This document shows, one piece after another, positions 17,801 to 26,236 of a stretch of 64,000 nucleotides of DNA (positions are counted from its first letter, which is position 1; every line of letters begins with the position of its first letter). The translations under genes were made by a program, and so were the position numbers. The stretch lies in the NCBI GenBank assembly GCA_030607875.1, contig JAUWJD010000001.1:1-64000 (forward strand), read 5' to 3'. The stretch is from Chloroflexota bacterium. GTDB lineage: Bacteria; Chloroflexota; Anaerolineae; UBA2200. Below the pieces are notes generated by a model. That model ran no database searches and had not been told where the DNA came from. It was given only the letters and a program-made list of their open reading frames with translations.

Positions 17801-20724
17801 TGGGCGGTGCCGCTGCGGCAGCCGCTCAGCCTCCAGCTCTCACGCCAGCCAACTCGCACCAGACCGTAGTTCCCGTGGTGGTCAACGTGGCTGCGGAGTT
17901 CACCGATGTCCTGGAGCTGGGTGGCGCGGCGGCCGATACCCCGGACTTGCTCTACAACAACGGTGCGGTAGGTGGCCACTTTACCTGGAACTGGCGTGCC
18001 GAGTCGGGTGATTGGCGCTTCTTCTTCTTCGACGTTGCTACTCCCCCAACGCCCGGCACCAAGCTCATCGTCCGCGATGTGTGGGTGGATGACAGCCCGC
18101 CGACGGATCTTGACACCTTGATCATGGGGCCCACCAGCGACCGCTTCAGCGATCCCGGTCATCCCGACAATGCCCGCTATGACTGGTCGGATCCAGACTA
18201 CTACGGCCCCTACACCCTGGACACTGCGGGCAATAGCCCCAACACGTACATGGGTAGTGGCAAGTGGCGCTTCGATACAGCCACCGGCAGCGCCGAGGAA
18301 TGGGTCACAGCTCCGCTGCAGGAGGGCCTGCACCTTATCGCCGAGCACAACGTGCTCTTCTCTGGCGAAAAGTTCTTCGTGCCCTTCAGCAAGACGGTAG
18401 CTACCGTCTCCGTCGAGCCTGGGGAGATCGAGATCACCACCCCAGCAGACAACGGCTCTGTTCCCATCACTTTCATCTCGGGCATTGAGTTGGCCGGCCT
18501 CGCTGTAGATGCCTACGGCCTGAGCATCCCAGAGGTCTTGGAAGATCAGGAAGCCTACCAGGACGATCCTGGTGACCCGGCGACAGCCAGCTACAGCTAC
18601 GTCTTCACTGTAGACCACGCGTCCTCACTGGCTGTGAGCAGCGGCGACGCACCTGGTCAGGACTTGGACCTCTACGTGTACTACGATGCCAACGGTGACA
18701 GTGTCTTCGACTATCCCGGCGAGGTGATCGCTTCATCCACCACGCCCACTGATGAAGAGTTCGTGTCAGTAAGGCTCCCCGCCGATGGCCAATACATGGC
18801 CGCCGTCCATGGTTGGGAAGTCAGCCCCAGCCCCAGCACCTTCACCCTCGTCATGGATATCGCACAGGGCTACGACTTGAGCATTGGCGGCTTGCCCAGT
18901 GGCACCATCCCAGCCGGCACACCCATCGTGCTTCAGATGGGCTACAACAAGCCTATGGCAGTAGGTGAGACCTGGAAAGGCGAGGTCCTCCTCGGACCGA
19001 CGGCGGCGCCAGCAGCTCTGAGTATCCCGGTGACCATCCATCGGATAGCGCCGTCCCTCACCATACTACACAACAACGACGGTGAGTCTGACCTGCTGGG
19101 CGATGACGACTTTGGTGGCGTAGCCCGCTTCGCCACCGTGGTTGATCAGGTCCGTATCGAGGTGGGTGAGTCCCATCCGTTGCTCCTGGTCACCTCTGGC
19201 GACAACTTCCTGGCCGGGCCGGAGTGGACAGCGAGTCTGGAGAAGGGCGTGCCCTTCTATGACTCCATCGCCATGGACCTCATCGGCTACGACACCATGT
19301 GCATCGGCAACCACGACTTTGACTTCGGCCCGGACACGCTGGCCGACTTTATCGAAGGCTTCACTACCTCACAGGTGCCCTTCCTGAGCGCCAACCTCGA
19401 TTTCACCGCCGAGCCACGACTGCAAGCGCTGGTGGACACCGGCCGCATCGCGGCGAGCGTGGTTATCGAGGTGGGGGGCGAGGAGTTCGGTATCGTCGGG
19501 GCCACCACGCCCAACCTGACCTTCATCTCCAGCCCGCGCAACGTCGTGGTGGGCCAGGATGTGCAGGCCGCTGTACAGGCGGAGATAGACGCGCTCGAGG
19601 CGGGAGGAGTGAACAAGATCATCCTCATCAGCCACTTGCAGGGCATCGAGGAAGACATGATGCTGGCACCACAACTCAGTGGTGTGGACGTCATGATCGC
19701 CGGCGGCGGCGACGAGTTGCTGGCTAACCCCGGCGACCTGCTTGTCCCCAACGGCGACATCTACGGGTCCTATCCCATCATCGTCCAGAACGCCGACGGT
19801 GCCGACGTCCCCGTCGTCACCACCGCCGGCCAGTACCAGTACCTCGGCCGGCTGGATGTGCTTTTTGACGACGACGGGAATGTCATCGCCTTCGGTGGCG
19901 GTCCAATCCGCGTAGCCGGTGGCGAGCAACCCGACGCAGTCGAGCCCGATCCAGACGTGCAAGCCCAGGTCACTGATCCTGTCGCAGCCTTTGCAGCAGG
20001 CCTGGCGGAGAACGTGATCGCCACCTCTGAGGTGCCCCTCGATGCTCAGAAGAACTTTATCCGCTCGCAGGAGACCAACGAGGGCAACCTGATCACCGAT
20101 TCCTTCCTCTGGCAGGCCATGCGGCTCTACGCTGACTACGGCGCACCCGAGCCTGACATCGCCCTGTGCAACGGTGGCGGCATCCGCAATGACAGCACTA
20201 TCCCGGCTGGCGAGATCACCGAACTCGACACGTTCAATATGTTGCCCTTCCCCAACTTCCTCACCATCGTACCCGACGTGACCCCTGAGGACTTTTGGGC
20301 GCTGCTGGAGAACGCTGTCTCGCGCATCAATGCTGAGGGTAATCGGGAAGGCTCTGGCACCGGGCGATTCGCTCAGATCGCTGGCTTCAGCTTCACTTAC
20401 GACTCCCGCCGCGACGAGGGGAGCCGGGTGCTGGAGGCAGCCCTGGACGACGGCACGGTGATGATCGAGAGTGGGGCGATCGCTCCCACCGCGCGCAACG
20501 TCAATGTGACCATCGTGGACTTTCTGGCACGAGGCGGCGACGAGTACTTCGGCGGGCCTCCAGGCCGGAGCGAGTTCTTCATCCTGGGTACGTCCTACCA
20601 GCAAGCTCTGGCCGACTACATCCAGGCATCCGTCGCCGAAGGCGGCCTGGGTGGGCTCATCTCCGCTGCTCAGTACCCAGAGGGCGGCGAAGGGCGCATC
20701 ACCAATCTAGCGCTCAGCCCATAG
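14812..20724 (+). CDS. Secreted subtilisin-like (S8) protease fused to 5'-nucleotidase
   Basis: This 1970-aa protein starts with a Sec signal (MRKTVMKG... LSAQ, about 30 residues) nearly the same as that of the next gene. A subtilase domain spans about 190-710, with probable triad Asp205 (VAVVDD), His439 (WDHGTLC) and Ser652 (GGTSRSGP). About 230 residues separate Asp and His and include an Asp-rich stretch resembling calcium sites. Beta-rich domains follow to about 980, then YLPIVLK (987-993), an Ala-rich linker and more beta domains. From about 1415 a metallophosphatase starts (HNNDGESDLL, SGDNF, GNHDFDFG), followed by the 5'-nucleotidase C-terminal domain (ETNEGNLITD, NGGGIRND). A ribosome site AAAGGGGA precedes the ATG. 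The protein is predicted to be extracellular, cutting proteins and releasing phosphate from nucleotides. The fusion is unusual. Confidence 0.88.
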   Translation: MRKTVMKGCAVLTLLAMLASLWPVALSAQPPAPPKAKPLVKTAVDKAMAKVEPSLRPQAAAGGAELISISVTALQGTDVSKYMVESLTRPFMDAGEQTTFGKAKAGSILKIASLPEVSVVQPLTFAPNAAPPPPPDGHIREVPSLEVLRGRIEELKAIDVPWSATAEAAGVPLPTGWFDVLDSHKSSRAWAKGYQGAGVRVAVVDDSIDFAHPDLMGTQATVKDEASPYYGWPMAFNPYSMLQFAYDQYLGYTYVADGASWYADTSATPHVVRSLQDFEDGTARLSYTPLAGSYGERSNEHEYIFNDTSQSGVYHIGSHPDDALLDIFGERVAVLVVDENEEGVYDTVYVDVDNDYDLRDEKPVTRDSPVSYRDMDGDGYADMSGGMVYFIADGGNPLPIADWFWGLGSAGNGEQDPGEPDNGSLVAFHGALDGFGWDHGTLCASNVVGQGVINGGAPDYKPAYDGPGTGMVLGGAPKAEMVGISNIYYDFYNSILDAYTFSVYGYDGVPDSGDEMQVISNSYGNSDIDNDGWDYNSRYIARRQRLYSPTTSFIFSTGNGAPGYGTTAPPSPPTAIAVGASTQMGSTGWDSIASVDQITYNDVQSWSNRGPGARGTVGVHVVAEGAYGAGAVPLNVSGFDGWNAWETWGGTSRSGPVAMGNLALVYQAYKKRTGDWPTYEEARQLLMSGATNVHNDVFTQGAGSVNADRATDVAGGHYGVYIGPDNWTAGDYRGTEYGGFANIVHPGNTASQTFTIYNPSSRDITVSLSRDTLVRVGEMDFDFTTDDISKEDEFEGREDPPQYIVRNVTEDIPAGTDLLVIRMRYDYANFDVDGDYNVDNNWWLVPYDWTDVNGDGEWWEDLDGNGVLNYGEMAPGEFVRFAHNGNDNTVKEVRVQQPLERMHDGILVGVIHDVKTEAVPTTMLHFKLEFYQHSDWDMLSLSDATLTVPAGSSATFDATVNVPADTAIGLYEGAILVDDPGFLHKIYLPIVLKGSGMGGAAAAAAQPPALTPANSHQTVVPVVVNVAAEFTDVLELGGAAADTPDLLYNNGAVGGHFTWNWRAESGDWRFFFFDVATPPTPGTKLIVRDVWVDDSPPTDLDTLIMGPTSDRFSDPGHPDNARYDWSDPDYYGPYTLDTAGNSPNTYMGSGKWRFDTATGSAEEWVTAPLQEGLHLIAEHNVLFSGEKFFVPFSKTVATVSVEPGEIEITTPADNGSVPITFISGIELAGLAVDAYGLSIPEVLEDQEAYQDDPGDPATASYSYVFTVDHASSLAVSSGDAPGQDLDLYVYYDANGDSVFDYPGEVIASSTTPTDEEFVSVRLPADGQYMAAVHGWEVSPSPSTFTLVMDIAQGYDLSIGGLPSGTIPAGTPIVLQMGYNKPMAVGETWKGEVLLGPTAAPAALSIPVTIHRIAPSLTILHNNDGESDLLGDDDFGGVARFATVVDQVRIEVGESHPLLLVTSGDNFLAGPEWTASLEKGVPFYDSIAMDLIGYDTMCIGNHDFDFGPDTLADFIEGFTTSQVPFLSANLDFTAEPRLQALVDTGRIAASVVIEVGGEEFGIVGATTPNLTFISSPRNVVVGQDVQAAVQAEIDALEAGGVNKIILISHLQGIEEDMMLAPQLSGVDVMIAGGGDELLANPGDLLVPNGDIYGSYPIIVQNADGADVPVVTTAGQYQYLGRLDVLFDDDGNVIAFGGGPIRVAGGEQPDAVEPDPDVQAQVTDPVAAFAAGLAENVIATSEVPLDAQKNFIRSQETNEGNLITDSFLWQAMRLYADYGAPEPDIALCNGGGIRNDSTIPAGEITELDTFNMLPFPNFLTIVPDVTPEDFWALLENAVSRINAEGNREGSGTGRFAQIAGFSFTYDSRRDEGSRVLEAALDDGTVMIESGAIAPTARNVNVTIVDFLARGGDEYFGGPPGRSEFFILGTSYQQALADYIQASVAEGGLGGLISAAQYPEGGEGRITNLALSP

Positions 20725-20751
20725 GCCGCGCACGCTGGCCGAAGATGCAAT

Positions 20752-20777
20752 GACCCCGCCCCCATGGGGGCGGGGTC
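20752..20777 (+). terminator. Perfect 26-bp palindrome after the subtilisin-nucleotidase gene
   Basis: The arms GACCCCGCCCCC and GGGGGCGGGGTC meet around a central AT, 27 bases after the stop codon, and are followed by a pyrimidine tract (CTCTTCC). This is probably a transcription terminator. Confidence 0.65.
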
Positions 20778-20819
20778 CTCTTCCAGAATGATGAAAGCGT
20801 TCCGCCACGCGGTTCTCTT

Positions 20820-21281
20820 ACAGAGTACGCGTTCAATCGCTAAACTTAAACAGCCGTCTTCATATCGGTCATCCTGGCAGCAGTCGGCCGGGACAGCAAC
20901 ACCTGCACTTGCGCCGGAGCGCAGCACAGGCCGTCTCGCTCTCGCGTAGCATCTCCGGCGGTTGCCCTGTCTTACCTTTGTCGTTGCGCCACCTCGGGTC
21001 TTTACGCCAGAGGCGTAAACGAGGACAACACCTTCGGTGAGGCGACGGACGGCGGCGGGCCGTTCGTCCCCGCTTGATCGTTCATCCCGCCGAAGGTCTT
21101 GGCGAAGACAAGGTCGCAGGCAATGGCACCGACGGGATGGATTGAGGGGACGGGGGTGCAAGTGTCCGACCAAAAAGTTTAGCCATCCCATCAACGCGGT
21201 CGCCCGTCGCCCGCAGGTGCCCACGGGGCATGCAGAGCACATGCAGAGCACGAACTGTTGCTGCACGAAGCAGTAAGAAAG
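20820..21281 (+). repeat. Dispersed leader repeat, copy 3 (interrupted)
   Basis: The left part (ACAGAGTACGCGTTCAATCG, then arm GCTAAAC at 20839-20845) and the right arm GTTTAGC (21177-21183) match copy 2, but they are 331 bases apart instead of about 60. The box GCACGAAGCAGTAAGAAAGG at the right end runs directly into the ribosome site of the M6 protease gene. The extra DNA suggests insertion within a copy. Confidence 0.6.
21201..21257 (+). repeat. GC-rich intergenic repeat unit B, copy 1
   Basis: CGCCCGTCGCCCGCAGGTGC through GAACT recurs nearly unchanged at 31091-31141 and 31461-31531. It contains a TGCCC/GGGCA hairpin and a tandem CATGCAGAGCA. It lies inside leader-repeat copy 3, between its right arm and its terminal box. 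Confidence 0.75.
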
Positions 21282-21291
21282 GGGAAAGAAA

Positions 21292-24200
21292 ATGAGAAAG
21301 ACTCTGAGCAAGGGCTTGGCAGTGCTGACCGTGCTGGTCATGCTAGTCTCACTATTCCCAGCCACACTGTCAGCCCAACCTCCTGTTCCGGAGGACAAGC
21401 CGATGCACCTGGCCAAGACGCGATACCTCAAACCGAAAGATGCGCCCAATCCGATCGACTACCGGCGACTGCGCAAACGTGAGAACCTGTTGATGCAAGG
21501 GCGCACAGCCGAGGCAGCAGCCCTGGCCAAGACAGGCAGCGACAACTTGTTGGTCATCCTGGTCGAGTTCGCAGGCATAGACACCGCGACCTGGAACCCG
21601 GGCGACATCTGGGATCCCATCGGCGACCCCGCCGCAGTAGATTACGAAGACTATGGCGATTGTTCGGGCATCATTACCGAGGCGCAGACCTTCACCTACA
21701 GCGGACCGCTGCACAACGAACTGGTCAAGCCCACTTCACGAGACCATGCTGGCTACAACGCCATCTGGACCGAGGACTTTGGCCGCAGGCACTATGAGGA
21801 CATGCTCTTCGGCGATGGCGTGTACATCGAATACGCCATGGACAACGGCGAAGAGGTAGTCATTGACCTGCGGGGCTACAGTCTGAGGCAGTACTACGAA
21901 GAGCAGTCTCAGGGCATGTACACCGTAGAGGGTGATGTCGTTGGTTGGGTGCAGGTGCCCCACTCTGAGGCCTGGTATGGTGCCGACATGTGCCCTGGCG
22001 CTCGTTCCGTTGGTCACTCGCCACTCGCGGACGGCTTTTTCCCTGACGGGGGCGACGAACGCAGCCTGGTGCGGGACGCCATCGATGCCTGTGTGGCCAC
22101 CTACCCGGACTTTGACTGGGCCAAGTACGACCAGGATGGTGATGGTCTACTCGATCGGGTGATGATCGTACACGCCGGCTATGGGGAGGAAGACAGCAAG
22201 ACTCTGCTCTGGGAATCCGGCGTCGGTGAACATGCCATCTGGTCACATAGCTGGACGGTATTGCCGTACTATGACATCGGTGATACCGGCCTGCAGATCG
22301 GTCCCTACACCATGATGGCCGAGAACGGTACTGTGGGTCTCTTCGCTCACGAATTCGCCCACAACCTGGGTACCATTGACCTCTACTCCTATGGTCCTGG
22401 TGAGACATCGGCTGGCTTCTGGAGCCTGATGGCCGATGACTGGGGCGGAGGCTGGCCGCAATCTGCCGTCCCACCGGGGTTGGATCCCTGGCACAAGTAT
22501 CTCCTGGGCTGGACCGATCCCGTCGTGCTGAACACCATGAGCCCCGTGACTGAAGTAACGGTCGGTCAGGCCTGCATACCCCCCGAAGGAACGGAAGACG
22601 CAGTGCTGATCAACCTGCCACCACAGATCGAGCAGCCTGTACCGCCAGCCAGTGGCGAGTACATGTGGTGGAGCGGCAAGGAGAACTGGCTCGATGTCAA
22701 GCTGACTCTGGCCGCACCTCTCGATCTCACAGGGGCAATGTCCCCCACACTGACCTTCAAGACGTTCTATGACATCGAAGAAGGCTGGGACTTTGGCTTC
22801 GTACAAGTGTCCACCGACGGCGAGACCTGGACCTCGCTTCCAGGCACAACTACAACGGACGAGCACGACCCAGACTGCTTCTTCATCGACGAGATGCCCG
22901 GCTACACTAGCTTTAGTGGAGACTGGCTCGACGAAACCGTAGACCTGAGCGACTATATCGGCGAAAGCAGCGTCTGGATCCGCTTCCGCTACGAGACAGA
23001 CCCATATACTCTCGGCCAGGGCTGGTACCTGGATGACATCGCCATCACCGCAGACGGAGAGGGCATCTTCTCCGACGATGTCGAGATGATGGACAGCAAG
23101 TGGGTCGTCGAAGAGTGGGGCCGCACCGACGGTTATGTCACCTATCCCCACTACTATCTGGCTGAGTGGCGTAACGCCAGCGGGTTCGATGCTGGCCTGG
23201 TCACTGGCCGCTACAACATCAAGGACTTTGGCATGTTGCTGTGGTACCGCAACCTCAAGTACACCGGAAACGAAGTCTTTGACTATCTGGCCGACGGCCC
23301 AGCCTTTGGTCCCAAGGGTGCCTGCGTGCTGATAGACGCGCATGCTGAGCCCTGGCGCTCCTCAACCTCGGACTATGTCAATGAAGCAGCCAACGTGCAC
23401 GGTCGTGTGCAGATGCGCGATGCTGCCTTCGGCCTGCGCGATACGCAGCCCTTCCAGTTGACTGAGCGTTGGCGCAACCTTAACCCTGACGAAGAGTTCG
23501 GTTCACGGCCTGCTGTACCGGCCTTTCACGACTCCCTAGGCTACTATCCTGGCCTGGAATACGTGCAGCGCGGGCCAAGCGCCGCGAGCATCCAGTGGTT
23601 CAGCAAAGACTGGGATGCCAGCGCCATTGTGCCAGCCAGAGCGCACTATGGCATCGCACCGCCCAAGTACTCCGAAGGTGAGCCATTGCGCTTCGGCGGC
23701 GAGCCTTATCCCGGTGGCCGCTCTGCCTGGTGGTGGTACCCGATGGGCGTGGGCTTTGGTGGCACGACAGGCAATCCGGGTGAGCACTGCTACGGCGTGC
23801 ACATCAAGGTCGTCGAAGAAGCACAAGACCTCTCCTGGGGCAAGCTGAAAGTCTGGAACAACACCGACACCTTCCTCGGCTGGATGATGGTTGACAAGGA
23901 GCAGGCTGTTCCGGGCGATGTCCTGACCTACGTGCTGCACATCAAAGATGCTGCCAGCACCAAGGCTCTGACCACGGTTGACATCCCCATTCCCCAGGGT
24001 ACTACCTTCGTCGAAGGCTCTCTGACCGGCGCCAAGTTCGTCGTCGATCACGCGCATAGCCAGTTGCACGACAGAGGACGCATCATCTGGGGAGGCCGGG
24101 CAGGCGGCAAGGCATTGCGCATGCCGGATGCTCACATCATCTACCAGGTGCAGATCGACCCGGATATGCTAGGCTCGATCGAGAACGAAGCGCTCGTGAC

Positions 24201-24570
24201 CATCGAAGGGCGCAGGAGCTACTCCTGGAAAGCGATGACCACCCTGCCGTTCGTAGAAGTCTCTCTGGCCGCTCCGAGTTACGTCGGCACCAGATCTTCA
24301 ATCCGCTACACCATCTCCGTCACGAACGAGGACGTGGGCACGCTGGAGGACGTGGAGGTGATTGCTTCCTGGACAGGGGGAGCCTACATCGTCTATCCGA
24401 ATCCCAACTCCTGGGTGATCCCCAGCCTGGCTGCTGGAGAAACGTGGACCAAGGATTTCACCTTGCAAACCTTCTCCACAACCACCGGCGAGGTGGTCGC
24501 CAAAGTCGAGGTATCACACCCCTGGATCGAGACAGTCACAGCCAGCGCGACGACAGCCATCGTGCGCTAG
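21292..24570 (+). CDS. Secreted M6-family (immune inhibitor A-like) metalloprotease
   Basis: This 1092-aa protein has a Sec signal peptide closely related to that of the preceding gene (MRKT.SKGLAVLTVL...LSAQ). The peptidase M6 domain covers about 70-430, with zinc motif HEFAHNLGTID (His353, Glu354, His357, Asp363). An InhA-type MAM-like region follows (about 455-600, with GWDFGFVQVSTDGETW and SVWIRFRYETD). The C-terminal 250 residues contain two beta-sandwich repeats like DUF11 (GDVLTYVLHIKDA, YTISVTNEDVG). It probably degrades extracellular proteins. Unlike the neighbouring exported proteins it lacks the Tyr-Leu-Pro tail and ends in ATTAIVR. The ATG follows AAGAAAGGGG supplied by the leader repeat. 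Confidence 0.9.
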   Translation: MRKTLSKGLAVLTVLVMLVSLFPATLSAQPPVPEDKPMHLAKTRYLKPKDAPNPIDYRRLRKRENLLMQGRTAEAAALAKTGSDNLLVILVEFAGIDTATWNPGDIWDPIGDPAAVDYEDYGDCSGIITEAQTFTYSGPLHNELVKPTSRDHAGYNAIWTEDFGRRHYEDMLFGDGVYIEYAMDNGEEVVIDLRGYSLRQYYEEQSQGMYTVEGDVVGWVQVPHSEAWYGADMCPGARSVGHSPLADGFFPDGGDERSLVRDAIDACVATYPDFDWAKYDQDGDGLLDRVMIVHAGYGEEDSKTLLWESGVGEHAIWSHSWTVLPYYDIGDTGLQIGPYTMMAENGTVGLFAHEFAHNLGTIDLYSYGPGETSAGFWSLMADDWGGGWPQSAVPPGLDPWHKYLLGWTDPVVLNTMSPVTEVTVGQACIPPEGTEDAVLINLPPQIEQPVPPASGEYMWWSGKENWLDVKLTLAAPLDLTGAMSPTLTFKTFYDIEEGWDFGFVQVSTDGETWTSLPGTTTTDEHDPDCFFIDEMPGYTSFSGDWLDETVDLSDYIGESSVWIRFRYETDPYTLGQGWYLDDIAITADGEGIFSDDVEMMDSKWVVEEWGRTDGYVTYPHYYLAEWRNASGFDAGLVTGRYNIKDFGMLLWYRNLKYTGNEVFDYLADGPAFGPKGACVLIDAHAEPWRSSTSDYVNEAANVHGRVQMRDAAFGLRDTQPFQLTERWRNLNPDEEFGSRPAVPAFHDSLGYYPGLEYVQRGPSAASIQWFSKDWDASAIVPARAHYGIAPPKYSEGEPLRFGGEPYPGGRSAWWWYPMGVGFGGTTGNPGEHCYGVHIKVVEEAQDLSWGKLKVWNNTDTFLGWMMVDKEQAVPGDVLTYVLHIKDAASTKALTTVDIPIPQGTTFVEGSLTGAKFVVDHAHSQLHDRGRIIWGGRAGGKALRMPDAHIIYQVQIDPDMLGSIENEALVTIEGRRSYSWKAMTTLPFVEVSLAAPSYVGTRSSIRYTISVTNEDVGTLEDVEVIASWTGGAYIVYPNPNSWVIPSLAAGETWTKDFTLQTFSTTTGEVVAKVEVSHPWIETVTASATTAIVR

Positions 24571-24594
24571 CCAACTGCAGCTATACCTAGCACG

Positions 24595-24633
24595 AAGAGG
24601 GGACTGATGGGCACAGTCCATTGGCCCCCTCTT
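24595..24633 (+). terminator. Terminator hairpin after the M6 protease gene
   Basis: AAGAGGGG (24595-24602) pairs with CCCCTCTT (24626-24633). The loop carries a smaller GGACTG/CAGTCC hairpin. It is 24 bases after the stop codon. Confidence 0.6.
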
Positions 24634-24677
24634 TCCACACTGGGCAAGCCCAAGCAAGCACATCATCAGGAAACCCC

Positions 24678-26180
24678 ATGCAACATAGAAAGCTAAAAAG
24701 GAACAGTCCCTTCTTGTTCATGCTGGTCTTGACAGGCGCCATCGCGTCGATGGCGCTCGCTGGGTCTGCTGGCGCGCTACACCCGCCAAGGCTGCCCCCG
24801 ACCAACGCGCCAGCTCGCCACGTTCTGAGTGAGGGCTGGATGCCCCTGAGCCACTCACCAGGCCAAATCCTGGTGAGACACAGGCGGCCTGAGGCACCAT
24901 CACACCTTCTGGCGGCCACAGCCAAGTGGCATACGCAGATCCTGGGACAGCTTCCACAGCTCGGCGCTATACTACTCCAAGTCCCCGCAGGAGCGGAAAA
25001 GGCAGTGATGGCACAATTACAGCGCCATCCGCTTGTGCAGTACGTGGAATGGAACTACCGCGTACATGCTCTGGAGACGCCAGACGATGAAAGATGGTCC
25101 GAGCAGTGGGCCCTGCACAAGATTGGCGCTCCTCAGGCCTGGGACATTGCCCACTGCCAGGGAACCATCGTGGCGATACTGGATACGGGCGTACACCTGG
25201 AGCATCCCGACCTGCGCAAGGCCCTGTGGACCAATCCGGGCGAAATCCCCAACAATGGTATCGACGACGATGGCAACGGCAAAGTGGACGATGTCCACGG
25301 CTGGCATTTCTACCAGAACTGCAGCACTGGCCCCTGCATACCGTACGAGAACCGCATCATCCAGGATGACAATGGGCACGGCACCCACGTCACCGGCATA
25401 GCAGCAGCGGAAACAGACAACGGCATCGGAATTGCCGGTGTTTCCTGGGGCGCTCAGGCTATGATTGTCAAGGTCCTGGATCAGCACGGCGATGGTTACT
25501 ACTCTGACGTTGCTGCGGGAATCGTCTACGCCACAGACAACGGTGCTCAGGTGATCAATCTGAGTCTAGGAGGGGAACAGTCTTCGCAGTTGCTCCAGGA
25601 TGCAGTCAATTATGCCTATCAAAGAGGGGTTCTAGTGGTAGCCGCATCGGGAAACGACGGAGGCAGCGTCCTTCATCCGGCTGCATGTGAGAATGTTGTG
25701 GCCGTGGCGGCTACCGATAGGGATGACCAGCGGCCAGGTTACTCCAACCGTGGGCCAGAGGTGGACATCGCCGCGCCAGGGCACAACATCGTCAGCACCT
25801 GGCCGTGGCTGAACGGGTATTATTACAAGCGAGGCACCTCCATGGCTGCCCCTCACGTGTCAGGCTCAGCCGCACTACTGTGGAGTTGGCGACCCGACTA
25901 CACCAACGCTCAGATACAGCGCAGACTGGAAAGCCAGGCCGACGACGTCAACGCAGACACCTATCCGGGCCATGACCCCTACCTGGGCTGGGGCAGGCTG
26001 AACGTGCGCCGCGCGCTGGCCGGGCTGCCGCCTGGCCCTACCCCCACGCCTACTCCATCACCTACGATGACGCTTACGCCCACCACAAGGCCTACAGCGA
26101 CGCCAACGCTGACCAATACTCCCACGCCAACCCGTTACATCTACTATCTGTTGCCGGTCTTTAAGAATTTCCAGTGGTAG
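24678..26180 (+). CDS. Secreted subtilisin-like serine protease with Pro/Thr stalk and Tyr-Leu tail
   Basis: This 500-aa protein has a signal peptide (about 1-33), a propeptide of the inhibitor I9/fervidolysin type (about 60-130), and a subtilase domain with the complete triad: Asp169 (AILDTGVH), His234 (DNGHGTHV) and Ser388 (GTSMAAPHVSG). A stalk of Thr-Pro repeats (about 455-485) leads to the last eleven residues YLLPVFKNFQW. The ATG at 24678 is chosen because AGGAAA precedes it and a hydrophobic signal follows directly. An ATG 19 codons upstream would bury the signal peptide. It is a predicted extracellular endopeptidase, perhaps retained at the surface through its tail. Confidence 0.92.
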   Translation: MQHRKLKRNSPFLFMLVLTGAIASMALAGSAGALHPPRLPPTNAPARHVLSEGWMPLSHSPGQILVRHRRPEAPSHLLAATAKWHTQILGQLPQLGAILLQVPAGAEKAVMAQLQRHPLVQYVEWNYRVHALETPDDERWSEQWALHKIGAPQAWDIAHCQGTIVAILDTGVHLEHPDLRKALWTNPGEIPNNGIDDDGNGKVDDVHGWHFYQNCSTGPCIPYENRIIQDDNGHGTHVTGIAAAETDNGIGIAGVSWGAQAMIVKVLDQHGDGYYSDVAAGIVYATDNGAQVINLSLGGEQSSQLLQDAVNYAYQRGVLVVAASGNDGGSVLHPAACENVVAVAATDRDDQRPGYSNRGPEVDIAAPGHNIVSTWPWLNGYYYKRGTSMAAPHVSGSAALLWSWRPDYTNAQIQRRLESQADDVNADTYPGHDPYLGWGRLNVRRALAGLPPGPTPTPTPSPTMTLTPTTRPTATPTLTNTPTPTRYIYYLLPVFKNFQW

Positions 26181-26190
26181 AAACCAATCA

Positions 26191-26221
26191 GGTGCGTGGC
26201 ACTTCTCAAGTGCCACGCACC
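26191..26221. terminator. Perfect 14-bp stem hairpin between convergent genes
   Basis: GGTGCGTGGCACTT and AAGTGCCACGCACC flank a three-base loop. It lies between the second subtilisin gene (+) and the 1561-aa protein gene (-). Its shape also resembles repetitive extragenic palindromes known in many bacteria. Confidence 0.65.
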
Positions 26222-26236
26222 TCAATGTCTCAACAC

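Larger units (their letters stand above)
20725..21291. other. Gene-free interval of 567 bases
   Basis: The interval holds a terminator palindrome, both arms of leader-repeat copy 3 split by about 330 bases, a strong 8-bp hairpin TTTACGCC/GGCGTAAA (21001-21019), an inverted pair ACCTTCGG (21030) / CCGAAGGT (21090), and repeat unit B just before the M6 gene. Long open frames on the minus strand across it look like chance frames in GC-rich repeats. Confidence 0.6.

Noticed and set aside
20670-21449. Open frame of 259 codons on the minus strand across the intergenic region before the M6 gene
   Set aside because: It is made of repeat units and the antisense of the signal peptide. No ribosome site or family similarity was recognised.
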